A DNA stretch of 64,000 nt from Fidelibacterota bacterium (GCA_947475895.1 CANJMF010000015.1:1-64000), one strand, 5' to 3'; counted from the first letter of the stretch, positions 51,691-61,866 are shown. Made by a program: numbers and translations. The notes: generated from the sequence alone by a model not told the origin.

Positions 51691-53205
51691 TTAACTGAAG
51701 AGGCGCGCGTGCAAATCGCGTAGCGCTTTCTTCTGAACTTTGCCCATGGTGTTGCGCGGCAACTCGTCGGTGAACAGTACACGTTTCGGCCGTTTGAATC
51801 CTGCAAGACGCTCGGCGAGTTGTGAATTCATCTGTGATTCGGTCATGCCGGCCCCCGCATTCAGTTTGACAACGGCCACGACGGCTTCGCCGAAGTCAGG
51901 GTGCGGTACGCCGATCACGGCGCTTTCGGTAACGCCCGGTAGTGCGTTGATCGCGTCTTCCACCTCGACTGGATAGACGTTCAGTCCTCCCGAAATGATC
52001 AAGTCTTTTGCCCGGCCGATAATATAAACGTATCCACGTTCATCGATGTGCCCCAGGTCGCCGGTAATGAAAAAGCCATCGGCGCGGAATTCTTCAGCAG
52101 TTCGTTCCGGCATATTCCAGTAACCGCCGAAAACATTCGGCCCGCGAACTTCAATGACACCCACATCGCCCCGGATGGGTTTTCCCGTTTCCGGGTTCGC
52201 GATACGCACCTCAACGCCGGGCAGGGCCGGGCCAACGCTGCCGGGAATGCGCGCGCCGTCGTAAGGGTTGGATGTGTTCATATTGGTTTCGGTCATGCCG
52301 TAGCGTTCAAGAATGGCGTGGCCGGTACGTTCAGTGAATTCCGTGTGGGTCTGACTCAGAAGCGGGGCTGAGCCCGAAACAAACAGCCGCATATGCGCTA
52401 CAAGATCGCGCGTGAAAGCGGGTGCTCCCAACAAACGCGTATAGAAAGTCGGAACGCCCATCATGACGCTCGCGCGCGGCAAAAGGCGGATCACGTCTCC
52501 AAGCTCGAACCGCGGCAGAAAAAGCATTGAAGCGCCTGCCGCAAGGGTCACGTTCGTGCCCACGAACAAACCATGCGTATGAAAAATCGGCAGCGCATGC
52601 AGCAGCACGTCTTCAGCTGTGAAGCGCCAAAAACTGCAAAGCACATCTGCGTTCGAGCGCAAATTCGCGTGAGTCAACATGGCGCCCTTGGAACGCCCGG
52701 TGGTGCCGGATGTATAGAGAATGGCTGCAAGATCATCGGCGTTTCGCGCGATATCAGTGAAATCCGAACCGTGTTTCATGGCTGCCGCCATCAACGTCCC
52801 GCTGCTGTCCGGCCCCAAGGTCAGGCGATGCGCGATACCAAGCTCCGTGGCGAGGGCCGAGAGTGCCGATTCATTGGCGGGGTCGTGAATGAATGCACGC
52901 GGCGCGGCGTCGGTCAGGAAATATCGAACTTCGCTCGCTGTGTATGCAGGATTGAGCGGAAGATAGACGGCGCCGGCACGTAAGGTCGCAAGATAAAGCA
53001 AAAGGGCATCGGCGCTTTTCTCGGCTTGAACGGCAAGGCGATCGCCGGGCGCCAGCCCTAGGCTCATGAGAAGATTCGCGAGCCGACCCGTCTCCGTAAG
53101 CAGGTTGCCGTACGTAATGATCCTGCCATCGGACGTCTCAAGGAAAACCTTTTCCATATCTTCTGGAAAACGGCTTCTGAAGTAAGAAAACAAATCGTCT
53201 GCCAT
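51691..53205 (-). CDS. matB: Malonyl-CoA synthetase (MatB family)
   Basis: The 504-aa product is an acyl-adenylating enzyme with the P-loop ILYTSGTTGRSKGAMLTH. The stretch ERYGMTETNMNTSNPYDG is diagnostic of MatB, which makes malonyl-CoA from malonate, CoA and ATP. GDLGHIDERGYVYIIGRAKD follows, and the catalytic lysine lies in NTMGKVQKK. It is cytoplasmic. matA (decarboxylase) and matC are not present. ATG 53205 (MADDLFSYF) starts the family; the upstream extension does not. Substrate range may include methylmalonate. Confidence 0.85.
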   Translation of the reverse strand: MADDLFSYFRSRFPEDMEKVFLETSDGRIITYGNLLTETGRLANLLMSLGLAPGDRLAVQAEKSADALLLYLATLRAGAVYLPLNPAYTASEVRYFLTDAAPRAFIHDPANESALSALATELGIAHRLTLGPDSSGTLMAAAMKHGSDFTDIARNADDLAAILYTSGTTGRSKGAMLTHANLRSNADVLCSFWRFTAEDVLLHALPIFHTHGLFVGTNVTLAAGASMLFLPRFELGDVIRLLPRASVMMGVPTFYTRLLGAPAFTRDLVAHMRLFVSGSAPLLSQTHTEFTERTGHAILERYGMTETNMNTSNPYDGARIPGSVGPALPGVEVRIANPETGKPIRGDVGVIEVRGPNVFGGYWNMPERTAEEFRADGFFITGDLGHIDERGYVYIIGRAKDLIISGGLNVYPVEVEDAINALPGVTESAVIGVPHPDFGEAVVAVVKLNAGAGMTESQMNSQLAERLAGFKRPKRVLFTDELPRNTMGKVQKKALRDLHARLFS

Positions 53206-53432
53206 CAGGGGCTCGCAAATAACGTGTGATCGCAAGCGGTAGACATAGCCCATCTCCGCGCCCGTTCGACAGTCTAGAGTCATCGCGGATTTTGGGTCCA
53301 GGGCGCCTTGCGGGAACTTGCCGTTGGAGTCACGGGCGCGTGATGCGCACCATCGTTCGCAGATTAAACTCTAATTAGGTGCATCGTCCGCCCATCTCCT
53401 TGTAAACTCGAAATAACGAGGATGGAGGAACG

Positions 53433-55238
53433 GTGGCGGCGCCAATTAACATAGGAGTTTACAGTGATGCGCTGGTCGTGCTCGGCACGGCGGCTGTCAT
53501 TGTGCCTGTGTTTCGCCGGCTCGGAGTCAGTCCGGTTCTGGCGTATTTAGGGGCCGGCGCGCTCCTCGGCCCGCTGGGCCTTGGCTCACTTAGCGGCGTT
53601 TTCCATTGGTTATATTGGTTCACTGTCAGTGATTCGGGGAATCTCGCGGGCATCGCCGAGCTCGGGATCGTCTTCCTATTCTTTCTGATTGGGTTGGAGC
53701 TGTCGTTTCAGCGCCTAGTGGCAATGCGCCGGCTTGTGCTGGGCATGGGGACCGTGCAGGTCCTGGCCAGTACCGCGGTGATTGCCGGTGTGGCGTCCTT
53801 CTTTGGGCAGAGTACGCCGGTTTCCATGGTGCTCGGCATGACCTTGGCACTGTCATCAACGGCTATAGTGCTTGAACTTTTGTCGGACAAGGGACGGCTC
53901 GCGACAAGCACGGGTCGTACGAGTTTCTCGGTCCTGCTCGCGCAAGACATCGCGGTGATCCCGGTTTTGATGTTCATCTCGATCACCGGCGCCAATTCAA
54001 GCGACTCTGTCCTTTCGATCCTCGCGACAGCGCTATTGCAAGCCGGCATCGCATTGGTGGTGATTGTCGTGCTGGGGCGGCTGTTGCTGCGGCCGCTCTT
54101 TCGTCTTGTCGTCGGCGCGAAATCCAACGAACTGTTCATCGCGGCGGCGATTTTTGTGATCGTGGGCGCGGGTGTCCTGGCGCATCTCGCTGGCCTGTCC
54201 ATGGCGCTTGGCGCCTTTGTCGCCGGGCTTTTGTTGGCCGAGACCGAGTACGACAAGGCCATCGAAACGTCCATAGCGCCCTTTAAAGGCCTGCTGCTCG
54301 GCATTTTCTTTTTTACGGTTGGGGCGAACATCGACGTGCGTGAGGTTGTGCGCGAGCCGGCTTGGCTTTTGGCCGGCGTTGTCTCACTCATTTTCGTAAA
54401 GGCCGTTATTTTGATTTTGGCGGCGAAAACCTTCCGGGTGTCGTGGCCTGCGGCGGTTGAAACCGCACTGTTGTTGGGGCCGGGTGGTGAATTTGCGTTT
54501 GTCGGGATCGGTCTAGCTGCGTCGCTGGGGTTGATCGAGGGCCGCGTCTCGACCTTTGTGCTCGCGATTGTCGCCATCACCATGGCTTTGACGCCGTTGC
54601 TCGCCATGATCGGCGCGCGGGTGTCATCGCGCTTGGCGGCAAAGACACCGCCCGACCCCCACCTTCTTGCCCAGCCCAAGCATCAAGATAGGCACGCCAT
54701 CGTTGTTGGTTATGGTCGCGTCGGGAAGGTCGTGTGCGCGCTTTTGAAGGAGCACGACGTGCCGTTCATCGCGGTTGATCGTCATCCATCAACGGTCAGT
54801 CGCGAGCGGCGCGAAGGACATACAGTTTACTTCGGCGATGCGGCCGACCCCGCCTTTCTGGAAACGTGCGGCCTTTTGGAAGCCAGGGGGATGGTCATCA
54901 CGATCGATGCGCACGACGCCATCGACGAAATCGTCAGCAGTACACGGATATTGCGACCTGACATTTTGATCGTTTCGCGTGCCCGCGATGAAAAGCACGC
55001 AAGTCATCTTTATGCCATCGGTGCGACCGATGTGGTGCCTGAGACAATCGAAGCGAGTCTTCAGTTGTCGGAAGCCGCGTTGGTTGGATTGGGCATCCCG
55101 ACAGGACCTGTCATCGCTTCAATTCATGAAAAGCGGGACGAATTCCGCCTCACCTTGCAAAAGGCGGCACTGGAAGCCGGGCGCGACGCCAAGCATTCCA
55201 TCAAGGCCAAGCGCGCGTCGGCTCATAAGGCGTCGTAG
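53433..55238 (+). CDS. Kef-type (CPA2) monovalent cation/H+ antiporter with TrkA-N domain
   Basis: The 601-aa product has about 12 membrane helices in residues 1-390, with LGIVFLFFLIGLELSFQRL and ALSSTAIVLELLSDKGRL, typical of CPA2. A cytoplasmic RCK/TrkA-N domain follows with the Rossmann motif HAIVVGYGRVGKVVCALL. It would export K+ or Na+ in exchange for H+, gated by nucleotide. It is closer to YbaL/KefB than to NhaA. GTG 53433 follows GGAGGAAC. It diverges from the MatB gene. Confidence 0.88.
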   Translation: MAAPINIGVYSDALVVLGTAAVIVPVFRRLGVSPVLAYLGAGALLGPLGLGSLSGVFHWLYWFTVSDSGNLAGIAELGIVFLFFLIGLELSFQRLVAMRRLVLGMGTVQVLASTAVIAGVASFFGQSTPVSMVLGMTLALSSTAIVLELLSDKGRLATSTGRTSFSVLLAQDIAVIPVLMFISITGANSSDSVLSILATALLQAGIALVVIVVLGRLLLRPLFRLVVGAKSNELFIAAAIFVIVGAGVLAHLAGLSMALGAFVAGLLLAETEYDKAIETSIAPFKGLLLGIFFFTVGANIDVREVVREPAWLLAGVVSLIFVKAVILILAAKTFRVSWPAAVETALLLGPGGEFAFVGIGLAASLGLIEGRVSTFVLAIVAITMALTPLLAMIGARVSSRLAAKTPPDPHLLAQPKHQDRHAIVVGYGRVGKVVCALLKEHDVPFIAVDRHPSTVSRERREGHTVYFGDAADPAFLETCGLLEARGMVITIDAHDAIDEIVSSTRILRPDILIVSRARDEKHASHLYAIGATDVVPETIEASLQLSEAALVGLGIPTGPVIASIHEKRDEFRLTLQKAALEAGRDAKHSIKAKRASAHKAS

Positions 55239-55239
55239 T

Positions 55240-56628
55240 CTAACCCGACAATTTCTCGAGCGAGATGTTGCGCGTGCGTTCGCCCATGATGCCGATGATC
55301 AGCATCACGGCGACCATTGCGGCCGCGATGAATAGAAACACACCTGTCGTGCCGTAGTGATTGAGGAAGAAGGCGATGACGAAGGAGTTGAACACCGTCG
55401 ACGCGCGGCTCCACGAATACACAAAGCCCGATGCGCGCGCGCGAATTCCAGTGGGGAAAAGCTCCTGCTGATAGACGAGGAACGTATAAGCAATCATGTT
55501 CCCCGCGATGGTCAAAAGCACGCCCATCACAATCACGCCGCCGGCATGGGTCATCTGGCTGAAGATTAGACCGCAAACAATATTCACGCCGGCCATGACC
55601 ACAATCACATGCTTGCGCTCGAATTTGTCGGCCACAAAAATGCCGATCAGCGGTCCCAGCGGCGCCGCCAGCGCGATGATCGTGCCGTACAGTAAGCTAC
55701 TGGTAACCGCGATCCCCTGACTGATCAAAAGCGTCGGCACCCAATTGGCAAAGCCGTAATAGCCGATGCTCTGAATGACATGGAACATCGTCAACATAAG
55801 CGTGCGTTTGCCATAAGGTGCGACCCACATATCTTTGAAGCTGGCGCGTGCAATGATCGGCTCGGGCGCGGGAATGGGGGGCAGTGCTTGACCGATATCC
55901 TTCGCAACCTGCGCTTCGATCCGGGTCAGAATTGCGTCAGCTTCGGCGACCCGGCCTTTTTGTGCCAGCCACCGGGGGCTTTCCGGCAAACGCAGCCGAA
56001 GCCACCACACAGCAACGGCGCTTAACACACCGATCCCGACGACCCAGCGCCAGCCATCGATGCCATACGGCGCGTTGGGGACAAGCAAATACGAAAAGAA
56101 TGCAGCGGCCGGGGTTGCCAGGAAACCAATGGCAAGTGCGACGGCAAAGGCGCGGCCACGAATATGCTTCGGAGAAAGCTCGGCCAGATAAGCGCCAATC
56201 GTCATCATCTCAACGCCAAGGCCGATGCCGCTGATGAAGCGCCAAAAATTGAGACCGAACGCCGTGGTCTGAAAGGCCATCATCGCCGAGGCGGCGGCAT
56301 ACCAAAGCAGTGAAAAGGTGAAGATCGTGCGCCGGCCATACTTATCCGCCACGAACCCGCAAGCCATGGTGCCGATGGTCAGGCCGGAGAAGAGCGCCGC
56401 GATGAAACTCGCGATGCCTTGAGTCCCGAACAGGCCAGGGGTCGTTGCGCTCAGGATGCCGCTCCTGACCAGACCGGGCGCGATGTAGGACGTGAGGAGC
56501 TGTTCGTAGAGTTCGAAGAACTGTCCGAGGCTGAGCATCAAGATCATGATCCAGATGGTCCGGGTCGCGGGCAAGCGATCAAGCCGCGCGGAAATAAGAC
56601 TCGCGTCCATGTGGTCAGCGGTCGCCAT
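55240..56628 (-). CDS. MFS transporter, sugar/organic-acid porter type
   Basis: The ~462-aa product has 12 membrane helices. Family signs are GFVADKYGRRTIFTFSLLWY, ELSPKHIRGRAFAVA and PESPRWLAQKGRVAEADAIL, the last being the mark of the sugar-porter branch. A sugar or aromatic/organic acid substrate is likely. ATG 56628 follows GGGG by eight bases. It lies 117 bases downstream of the hydratase gene and its stop abuts the Kef stop. Confidence 0.82.
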   Translation of the reverse strand: MATADHMDASLISARLDRLPATRTIWIMILMLSLGQFFELYEQLLTSYIAPGLVRSGILSATTPGLFGTQGIASFIAALFSGLTIGTMACGFVADKYGRRTIFTFSLLWYAAASAMMAFQTTAFGLNFWRFISGIGLGVEMMTIGAYLAELSPKHIRGRAFAVALAIGFLATPAAAFFSYLLVPNAPYGIDGWRWVVGIGVLSAVAVWWLRLRLPESPRWLAQKGRVAEADAILTRIEAQVAKDIGQALPPIPAPEPIIARASFKDMWVAPYGKRTLMLTMFHVIQSIGYYGFANWVPTLLISQGIAVTSSLLYGTIIALAAPLGPLIGIFVADKFERKHVIVVMAGVNIVCGLIFSQMTHAGGVIVMGVLLTIAGNMIAYTFLVYQQELFPTGIRARASGFVYSWSRASTVFNSFVIAFFLNHYGTTGVFLFIAAAMVAVMLIIGIMGERTRNISLEKLSG

Positions 56629-56745
56629 GAAATTATCCCCCCGGTGGCCGAGCGGCATTGCGCCGTTCGTCTGTGCGTCGCGTTATTTCTTAAACGATGT
56701 CGTCTCGGCAGCCAAAGAACATCCCCGTGAACGCGTACCTGATTG

Positions 56746-57537
56746 TCAGGTGATTTCCACCTCGATGGGCGGCAGGCCTGTCACGGTAAAGCGGTAGCGT
56801 TCGCCGGGTTTCACAAAGACAGTCGGCACAATGCTGCCCGTGCTAACCCACTGACCTGGCTCAAGGTCCCGTGCCCGCGCCTGTAAATGCCGCGCAAGCC
56901 AGAGGACCACATTTAGGGGATCGCCTGCGACGTCGTTGCTGGAGCCCTTATCCAAGGCGGCGCCGTCGCGATACAGAATGCCTTCGCGATCCTTCAGGCT
57001 CTTGAGCTCAGCGGCGCGCACGGACGGGCCGAGGACTGATCCCGCATTCCAACTATTGTCGGCCACCATCGAGATGGCCGCAAGTTTGGTGTAATCGGCG
57101 GCGCTGTCTTCGATGATCTCGAAGGCGGCGCACACGTCGTCGATCAGGCTTTCCAGCGGCGGTGTTGTTTTCGAATGCACGGCGTCCTTAATGTCGGCAC
57201 CGACGCGCACGGCAATCTCGCTTTCCACGCCCAGCCTCGCATAGCCGGCGTGACGCAGGGTCGCCGGGGATTGCAAAATACGATTGCGAAGAATGGATCC
57301 ACAAATGGGTTCGGTTACGCCGCATAGTTTTTGCATGCGCGGCGTCGTGAGGCCAATTTTATAACCCGCGACATCCGTTCCTTGGGCTTGGCAGAGGTGC
57401 GCCACATAACGGTCCTGAACGCCGTAAGAAAACGTCATGTCCGGCGTCTCGTCGGACTCATAGATCGATGTGAATTGCGCGAGGCGCGCATGCTGTTCCG
57501 TCAGGGCCAGCGCAATATCGTCGGCAGATCTTCTCAC
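56746..57537 (-). CDS. 2-keto-4-pentenoate hydratase/FAH-family protein
   Basis: The 263-aa product matches the MhpD-like branch of the fumarylacetoacetate hydrolase fold. It has VAGYKIGLTTPRMQKLCGVT, ARLGVESEIAVRVG with the metal-binding acidic residues, AAFEIIEDSAADYTKL, and VLWLARHLQARARDLEPGQW. Members hydrate 2-hydroxypentadienoates from aromatic ring cleavage or decarboxylate oxalocrotonate. GTG 57537 follows GGGAGGGAG. It may act with the MFS transporter downstream on the same strand. Confidence 0.8.
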   Translation of the reverse strand: MRRSADDIALALTEQHARLAQFTSIYESDETPDMTFSYGVQDRYVAHLCQAQGTDVAGYKIGLTTPRMQKLCGVTEPICGSILRNRILQSPATLRHAGYARLGVESEIAVRVGADIKDAVHSKTTPPLESLIDDVCAAFEIIEDSAADYTKLAAISMVADNSWNAGSVLGPSVRAAELKSLKDREGILYRDGAALDKGSSNDVAGDPLNVVLWLARHLQARARDLEPGQWVSTGSIVPTVFVKPGERYRFTVTGLPPIEVEIT

Positions 57538-57675
57538 CGGCTCCCTCCCAGAATGCTGCGGCCCAGAACTCTACAACAGCACATGCGAATTGGCGCGCGC
57601 CTTTTCGCACACCTTCTCGCACTGGCATAATAAGTTGTAGCATTGCGGCCGAACGCGTTTGGGGAGAGACGGCAC

Positions 57676-59145
57676 ATGGAAACTCTGGATCGTCGCGCAT
57701 TTCTTCGAGGATCGACCGCCGTCGGTGGCTTGGTCGGTACGGGCGTACCTGCTCTTACGGCGGCGGCGCAAACCGTCCAATCCCCGACACTTCCTCTCGA
57801 ACAAAATATCACCGCGCGCCTTGCCGCCTATGCGGTCAAAGCAAAGTTCGCCGACTTGCCATCGTCTGTCCGCACAGAAGCCGCGCGCTCGCTGTTGAAC
57901 TGGATCGGCGTCGCCGTCGGCGGGTCGCGCCATGAAACCATCGCGATTGTGCTTGCGGCGCTCAAGCCCTTCTTCGGCCCGCCGAAAGCAAGTCTGCTCG
58001 GCCGTGCCGAGCGCGTCGATGGCTTACACGCAGCCCTCATCAACGGGATCAGTTCGCATGTTTTCGATTATGACGACACGGACTTGGCCACCATCATCCA
58101 TCCCAGCGCGCCGATTCTTCCAGCCATGTTCGCGCTCGCCGAAGACCGCACCGTGAGCGGCCCTGATTTCATGAACGCGTTCGTGCTGGGTGTCGAGGCC
58201 GCGTGCCGCATCGGTCGCGCCGTCAATCCGGCGCACTACGCGCTCGGTTGGCATATCACCGGTACGGCCGGCGTTTTCGGCGCGGCGGTCGCGTGCGGAA
58301 AGCTGCTTGGTCTTGACGAGCAACGTATGCGTTGGGCGATCAGCCTGGCCGCAACGCAGCCGGTGGGGTTGCGCGAAATGTTCGGAACGATGACCAAAAG
58401 TTTTCATCCCGGCCGCGCCGCGCAAAATGGACTCACGGCTGCACTGCTGGCCGCGCAAGGCTTCACCAGTTCCGACGCCGCCCTCGAGGCCAAGCGCGGA
58501 TGGATGCCGGTCATCAGTACAGAGCAACACTACGACATCATCGTAGATGGCCTCGGCCAACGCTACGAAATCACGCGCAACAGCTACAAGCCGTTCGCCT
58601 GCGGCGTCGTGATTCATCCCATCATCGATGGTTGTATCCAACTTCGCAACAAACACCGCCTAAAGGCATCCGACATTGAAGGCATCGATCTGGCCGTCAA
58701 TCCGCAAGTAATCGAGTTGACCGGCAAGCGCACGCCGCAAACGGGGCTCGACGGCAAATTCAGCGTCTACCACGCGGCAGCGGTTGCGATCATCGCGGGC
58801 ATGGCAGGCGAAAAGCAGTTCAGCGACGAAATCGTTCGCGATCGCGCCGTGGTCGCGTTGCGCGATCGCGTCCAAACTACCGTCGAACCGGGGCTCCACG
58901 AAGATCAGGCCAAGCTCGTAATTCGCCTCAAAGGCGGGCGCCGTGTCGAACAGTTTATCGTTCACGCGCTCGGCAGTGCCGAGAATCCCATGAGCGATAA
59001 ACAGCTCGATGCCAAATTTATCGATCTGGCCAACGGTATTCTTCCGGCCGACAAAACGCGCCGCTTGATGAACCTCTGCCGTGAATCCGAGAAGCTGCCG
59101 GATATTGCCGCCATTGCCCGCGAGGCATCGCTCGCGGTGTTGTAG
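57676..59145 (+). CDS. MmgE/PrpD family protein with Tat leader
   Basis: The 489-aa product has the MmgE/PrpD fold: LLNWIGVAVGGSRHETIAIV, HVFDYDDTDLATIIHPSAP, GWHITGTAGVFGAAVACGKL, KSFHPGRAAQNGLTAALLAA and RNSYKPFACGVVIHPIID. These enzymes dehydrate methylcitrate or decarboxylate cis-aconitate in the cytoplasm. This copy, however, begins LDRRAFLRGSTAVGGLVGTG, a twin-arginine leader ending AAAQ, so it may be periplasmic. ATG 57676 follows GGGGAGAG. It stands alone on the plus strand between leftward genes. Confidence 0.85.
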   Translation: METLDRRAFLRGSTAVGGLVGTGVPALTAAAQTVQSPTLPLEQNITARLAAYAVKAKFADLPSSVRTEAARSLLNWIGVAVGGSRHETIAIVLAALKPFFGPPKASLLGRAERVDGLHAALINGISSHVFDYDDTDLATIIHPSAPILPAMFALAEDRTVSGPDFMNAFVLGVEAACRIGRAVNPAHYALGWHITGTAGVFGAAVACGKLLGLDEQRMRWAISLAATQPVGLREMFGTMTKSFHPGRAAQNGLTAALLAAQGFTSSDAALEAKRGWMPVISTEQHYDIIVDGLGQRYEITRNSYKPFACGVVIHPIIDGCIQLRNKHRLKASDIEGIDLAVNPQVIELTGKRTPQTGLDGKFSVYHAAAVAIIAGMAGEKQFSDEIVRDRAVVALRDRVQTTVEPGLHEDQAKLVIRLKGGRRVEQFIVHALGSAENPMSDKQLDAKFIDLANGILPADKTRRLMNLCRESEKLPDIAAIAREASLAVL

Positions 59146-59148
59146 CCG

Positions 59149-60441
59149 CTAAAGCTGCTTCGCAACCGACAGATCGAGATCTGATCCCGCCTTGAGGCGT
59201 TTTCGAAGCTCGACCATATCCACGTCCTTCGACCAGGCGGCAATCACGATCACGGCGGCCGCGTTGCCGATGATATTGGTCAATCCGCGGATGCGGGACA
59301 TAAAGGGATCAATCCCCAGGATGAGTGCAAGGCCCGCAATCGGCACGCTGGGAATGACGGCCAACGTGGCCGCAAGTACGATAAAGCCTGCGTTAGCAAA
59401 TCCCGTGGCCCCCTTCGATGTGAGCATGGAGACAAGAATGATCACCAGCTCCTGCTCCAACGTAAGGTCGATGTTGGTCGCCTGCGCTATGAACACGACA
59501 GCAAAGGTCATGTAGATCCCCGTGCCGTCCAAATTGAACGAGTAACCCGCCGGAACCACCAGCCCAACGACGGATTTCGAAACGCCCAAGCGCTCGAATT
59601 TCTCCATCAAACGCGGCATGACGACCTCGGAGCTCGCCACGCTAAACTGCACCAAGATCTCTTCGAAAATGTATTTGCACAGCGCGAACAGGCTGAAACC
59701 GACGCGTGCGGCCATGGGCGCCAAAATAACGACGATAAAGAAAAGGCATGTGCCGAGGAATGTGAGCAGCAGCGTCATAAGCGGCATCAGCGCGCCGAAA
59801 CCGAACTTGCCGATCGTAAAGGCCATGCCGCCAAAAGCGCCGATGGGCGACAGCACCACCAGAATCTCAACAATCGAAAACATCACCTTCGTGATGCGGT
59901 CGATCATGTCTTTGACCGGCGTACCGTAAGCGCCGATTTTCTTCAGCGCGAATCCGAACAGCAGCGACACCAACAGAACCTGCAAAATCGCACCGCGCGC
60001 GAACGCGTCGACGAAATTCTCAGGAATGATGTTCAGTAAAAAGTGCGTGACGGTTTGGTCGTGGGCCGCCGTCGCATAGTTTGCGACCGCGTTCGCGTCG
60101 AGGCTATTGATGTCGACGTTCATGCCCTCGCCGGGCCGCAAAAGATTTGCGGAAATCAGCCCAATGATCAGGGCGAGGGTCGAGAAGAAATAAAAGTAAC
60201 CGAGTGTTTTCGCGCCCAGGCTGCCCACGGCGCGCAGGTTATCGATACCGTTGATGCCCGACACGATGATGCAAAACACAATGGGCGCGACCAGCATTTT
60301 GACGATTTTGATATAGCCGTCGCCCAGCGGCTTCATCTGCGCCGCCATGTCCGGCGCGATGACGCCAAAGATGATTCCAAGCAATGCCGCAATCAGCACC
60401 TGATTGTGGAGCTTCCTGTAAAAAGGAATCTTCTTCTTCAT
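59149..60441 (-). CDS. dctA: C4-dicarboxylate/H+ symporter, DctA type
   Basis: The 430-aa product matches the dicarboxylate/amino acid:cation symporter family. It has LVAPIVFCIIVSGING, IPENFVDAFARGAILQVLLV, QFSVASSEVVMPRLMEKFER, GYSFNLDGTGIYMTFAVVFI and SMLTSKGATGFANAGFIVLA. In DctA the hairpin usually reads TSSSE; here it is VASSE, a small change near the substrate site. It imports succinate, fumarate, malate or related diacids at the inner membrane. It is the last gene of a leftward operon and lies 28 bases after the MmgE/PrpD stop. Confidence 0.88.
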   Translation of the reverse strand: MKKKIPFYRKLHNQVLIAALLGIIFGVIAPDMAAQMKPLGDGYIKIVKMLVAPIVFCIIVSGINGIDNLRAVGSLGAKTLGYFYFFSTLALIIGLISANLLRPGEGMNVDINSLDANAVANYATAAHDQTVTHFLLNIIPENFVDAFARGAILQVLLVSLLFGFALKKIGAYGTPVKDMIDRITKVMFSIVEILVVLSPIGAFGGMAFTIGKFGFGALMPLMTLLLTFLGTCLFFIVVILAPMAARVGFSLFALCKYIFEEILVQFSVASSEVVMPRLMEKFERLGVSKSVVGLVVPAGYSFNLDGTGIYMTFAVVFIAQATNIDLTLEQELVIILVSMLTSKGATGFANAGFIVLAATLAVIPSVPIAGLALILGIDPFMSRIRGLTNIIGNAAAVIVIAAWSKDVDMVELRKRLKAGSDLDLSVAKQL

Positions 60442-60469
60442 AGGCGGCCGTCCCCCCGGGATCGATAGC

Positions 60470-61846
60470 TTAGCGCGGTATAGCTACCTGCCGCATGAAA
60501 TCATTCACGTTCGCAATGTCATCGAACTTCAAGATTGCGTGTGCCAGCTTTTCCGCCAGCGGCTTCCCAAGACTCGGCTCCGACAATTGCATGAATTTCC
60601 CCCGCAGTTCGGCGGCGCTGAAGAAATTGTCCGGCTCGCCTTTTGGGATAATCACTTTCTTTTTAAAGACGGTCCCACGCGCCTTAATGGTGGTGTTGCC
60701 CGACAAGTTAGCGGGATACTCGGCTTCGATTTCCGCATCGTGCTCGCAACGTACCTTCGGCAAAAGCGAACGGATCACCGGATCGTTCAGCAAAGCATAG
60801 CTATCCCACGCCATTTGCCCCGTCGCCAACGCCGCCGACAGCACAAAGGGTCCGCTGAATTGCGCGTCCACGGTATTGAGCGGATTGGCCTTCTTGTCGG
60901 CGGGTGCTCCCACCAGCAGCATGCCGGCGGTCGAAAGTCCGTACGTGATGCTATCGACTTCCTCCGGCTTCAATTTGTGTTCGGCGCGGATTGCGAGAAT
61001 GGCATCGATCCCCGCATGTCCGAACCGGCACGACGGATAGGGTTTCACGCCGGTTGCCATCAATTCAAACACGTGCCCCAAATCCTGCACCACCCGCGCG
61101 GGCGTCGGGTTCGGCGCGTAGCCCGTGAGAAACCCGTGCTTGCCTTCGATGGCTTCGCTCGCACCCTTAAAGCCTTCGCGCGCGAGCGTCGCGGCGCTTA
61201 AGCCCGCCATGCTCGACCAGCCCACCTGAAAACGCTTTGTCCACGCGCCGTTCACTAAAAACTGCAACCGGCCCGCGCTTTGGCTGAGCGCGATCCCAAG
61301 CGCCGACGCGACACCATCGGCGCTCAAGCCGAAAACCCGCGCCGCCGCTGCGGCCGCGCCGAAAGCGCCGCACGTTGCGGTCGGATGAAATCCCCGTTGA
61401 TAATGTTCGCCGGCCGGTAACGCGACCGCGAGGCGGCATGCGACTTCATAGCCGCTGACGATAGCGGCCAAAACATCCGCGCCGGAAGCGTTCACCATTT
61501 CGCCGGCTGCGATGGCGGCCGGAACCACAGGCGCGCCGGGGTGCAAGGTGCCTGCCGCGTGGGTGTCGTCGAAATCTAGGCTGTGCGCCAATGTGGCATT
61601 CACCAGCGCCGCGCCGACAGGGCTATAGGTTGCGGCATCACCAAATACGCGGTGTTCGCCGGTGCCCAGACCCAGCGCCGCGACCGCCGAAAGCAGCGAC
61701 GGCGTGCTGTCGGATTCAACGCGCGCCCGCACGATGTTGCCGACGAGATCAAGAATAAGAAGGCGCGTGCGGTCAACAACCTCCGGCGGCAAGGTTTTCA
61801 GCGACGTCGATGCGCAAAACGCGGCGAGGTGTTGCGTGATACCCAT
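60470..61846 (-). CDS. MmgE/PrpD family protein (cytoplasmic copy)
   Basis: The 458-aa product has the family motifs LLILDLVGNIVRARVES, HSLDFDDTHAAGTLHPGAPV, FHPTATCGAFGAAAAAARVF, and YPSCRFGHAGIDAILAIRAE. It has no leader, unlike the copy at 57676. The family includes 2-methylcitrate dehydratase and cis-aconitate decarboxylase. In this operon, with CoA-transferase, hydratase and DctA, a role in C4-C6 carboxylate breakdown is likely, but the precise reaction is inference. ATG 61846 follows AGGA by nine bases; MRDR upstream is less likely. Confidence 0.82.
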   Translation of the reverse strand: MGITQHLAAFCASTSLKTLPPEVVDRTRLLILDLVGNIVRARVESDSTPSLLSAVAALGLGTGEHRVFGDAATYSPVGAALVNATLAHSLDFDDTHAAGTLHPGAPVVPAAIAAGEMVNASGADVLAAIVSGYEVACRLAVALPAGEHYQRGFHPTATCGAFGAAAAAARVFGLSADGVASALGIALSQSAGRLQFLVNGAWTKRFQVGWSSMAGLSAATLAREGFKGASEAIEGKHGFLTGYAPNPTPARVVQDLGHVFELMATGVKPYPSCRFGHAGIDAILAIRAEHKLKPEEVDSITYGLSTAGMLLVGAPADKKANPLNTVDAQFSGPFVLSAALATGQMAWDSYALLNDPVIRSLLPKVRCEHDAEIEAEYPANLSGNTTIKARGTVFKKKVIIPKGEPDNFFSAAELRGKFMQLSEPSLGKPLAEKLAHAILKFDDIANVNDFMRQVAIPR

Positions 61847-61866
61847 GGCTGGTTTCCTGTCTTGTG

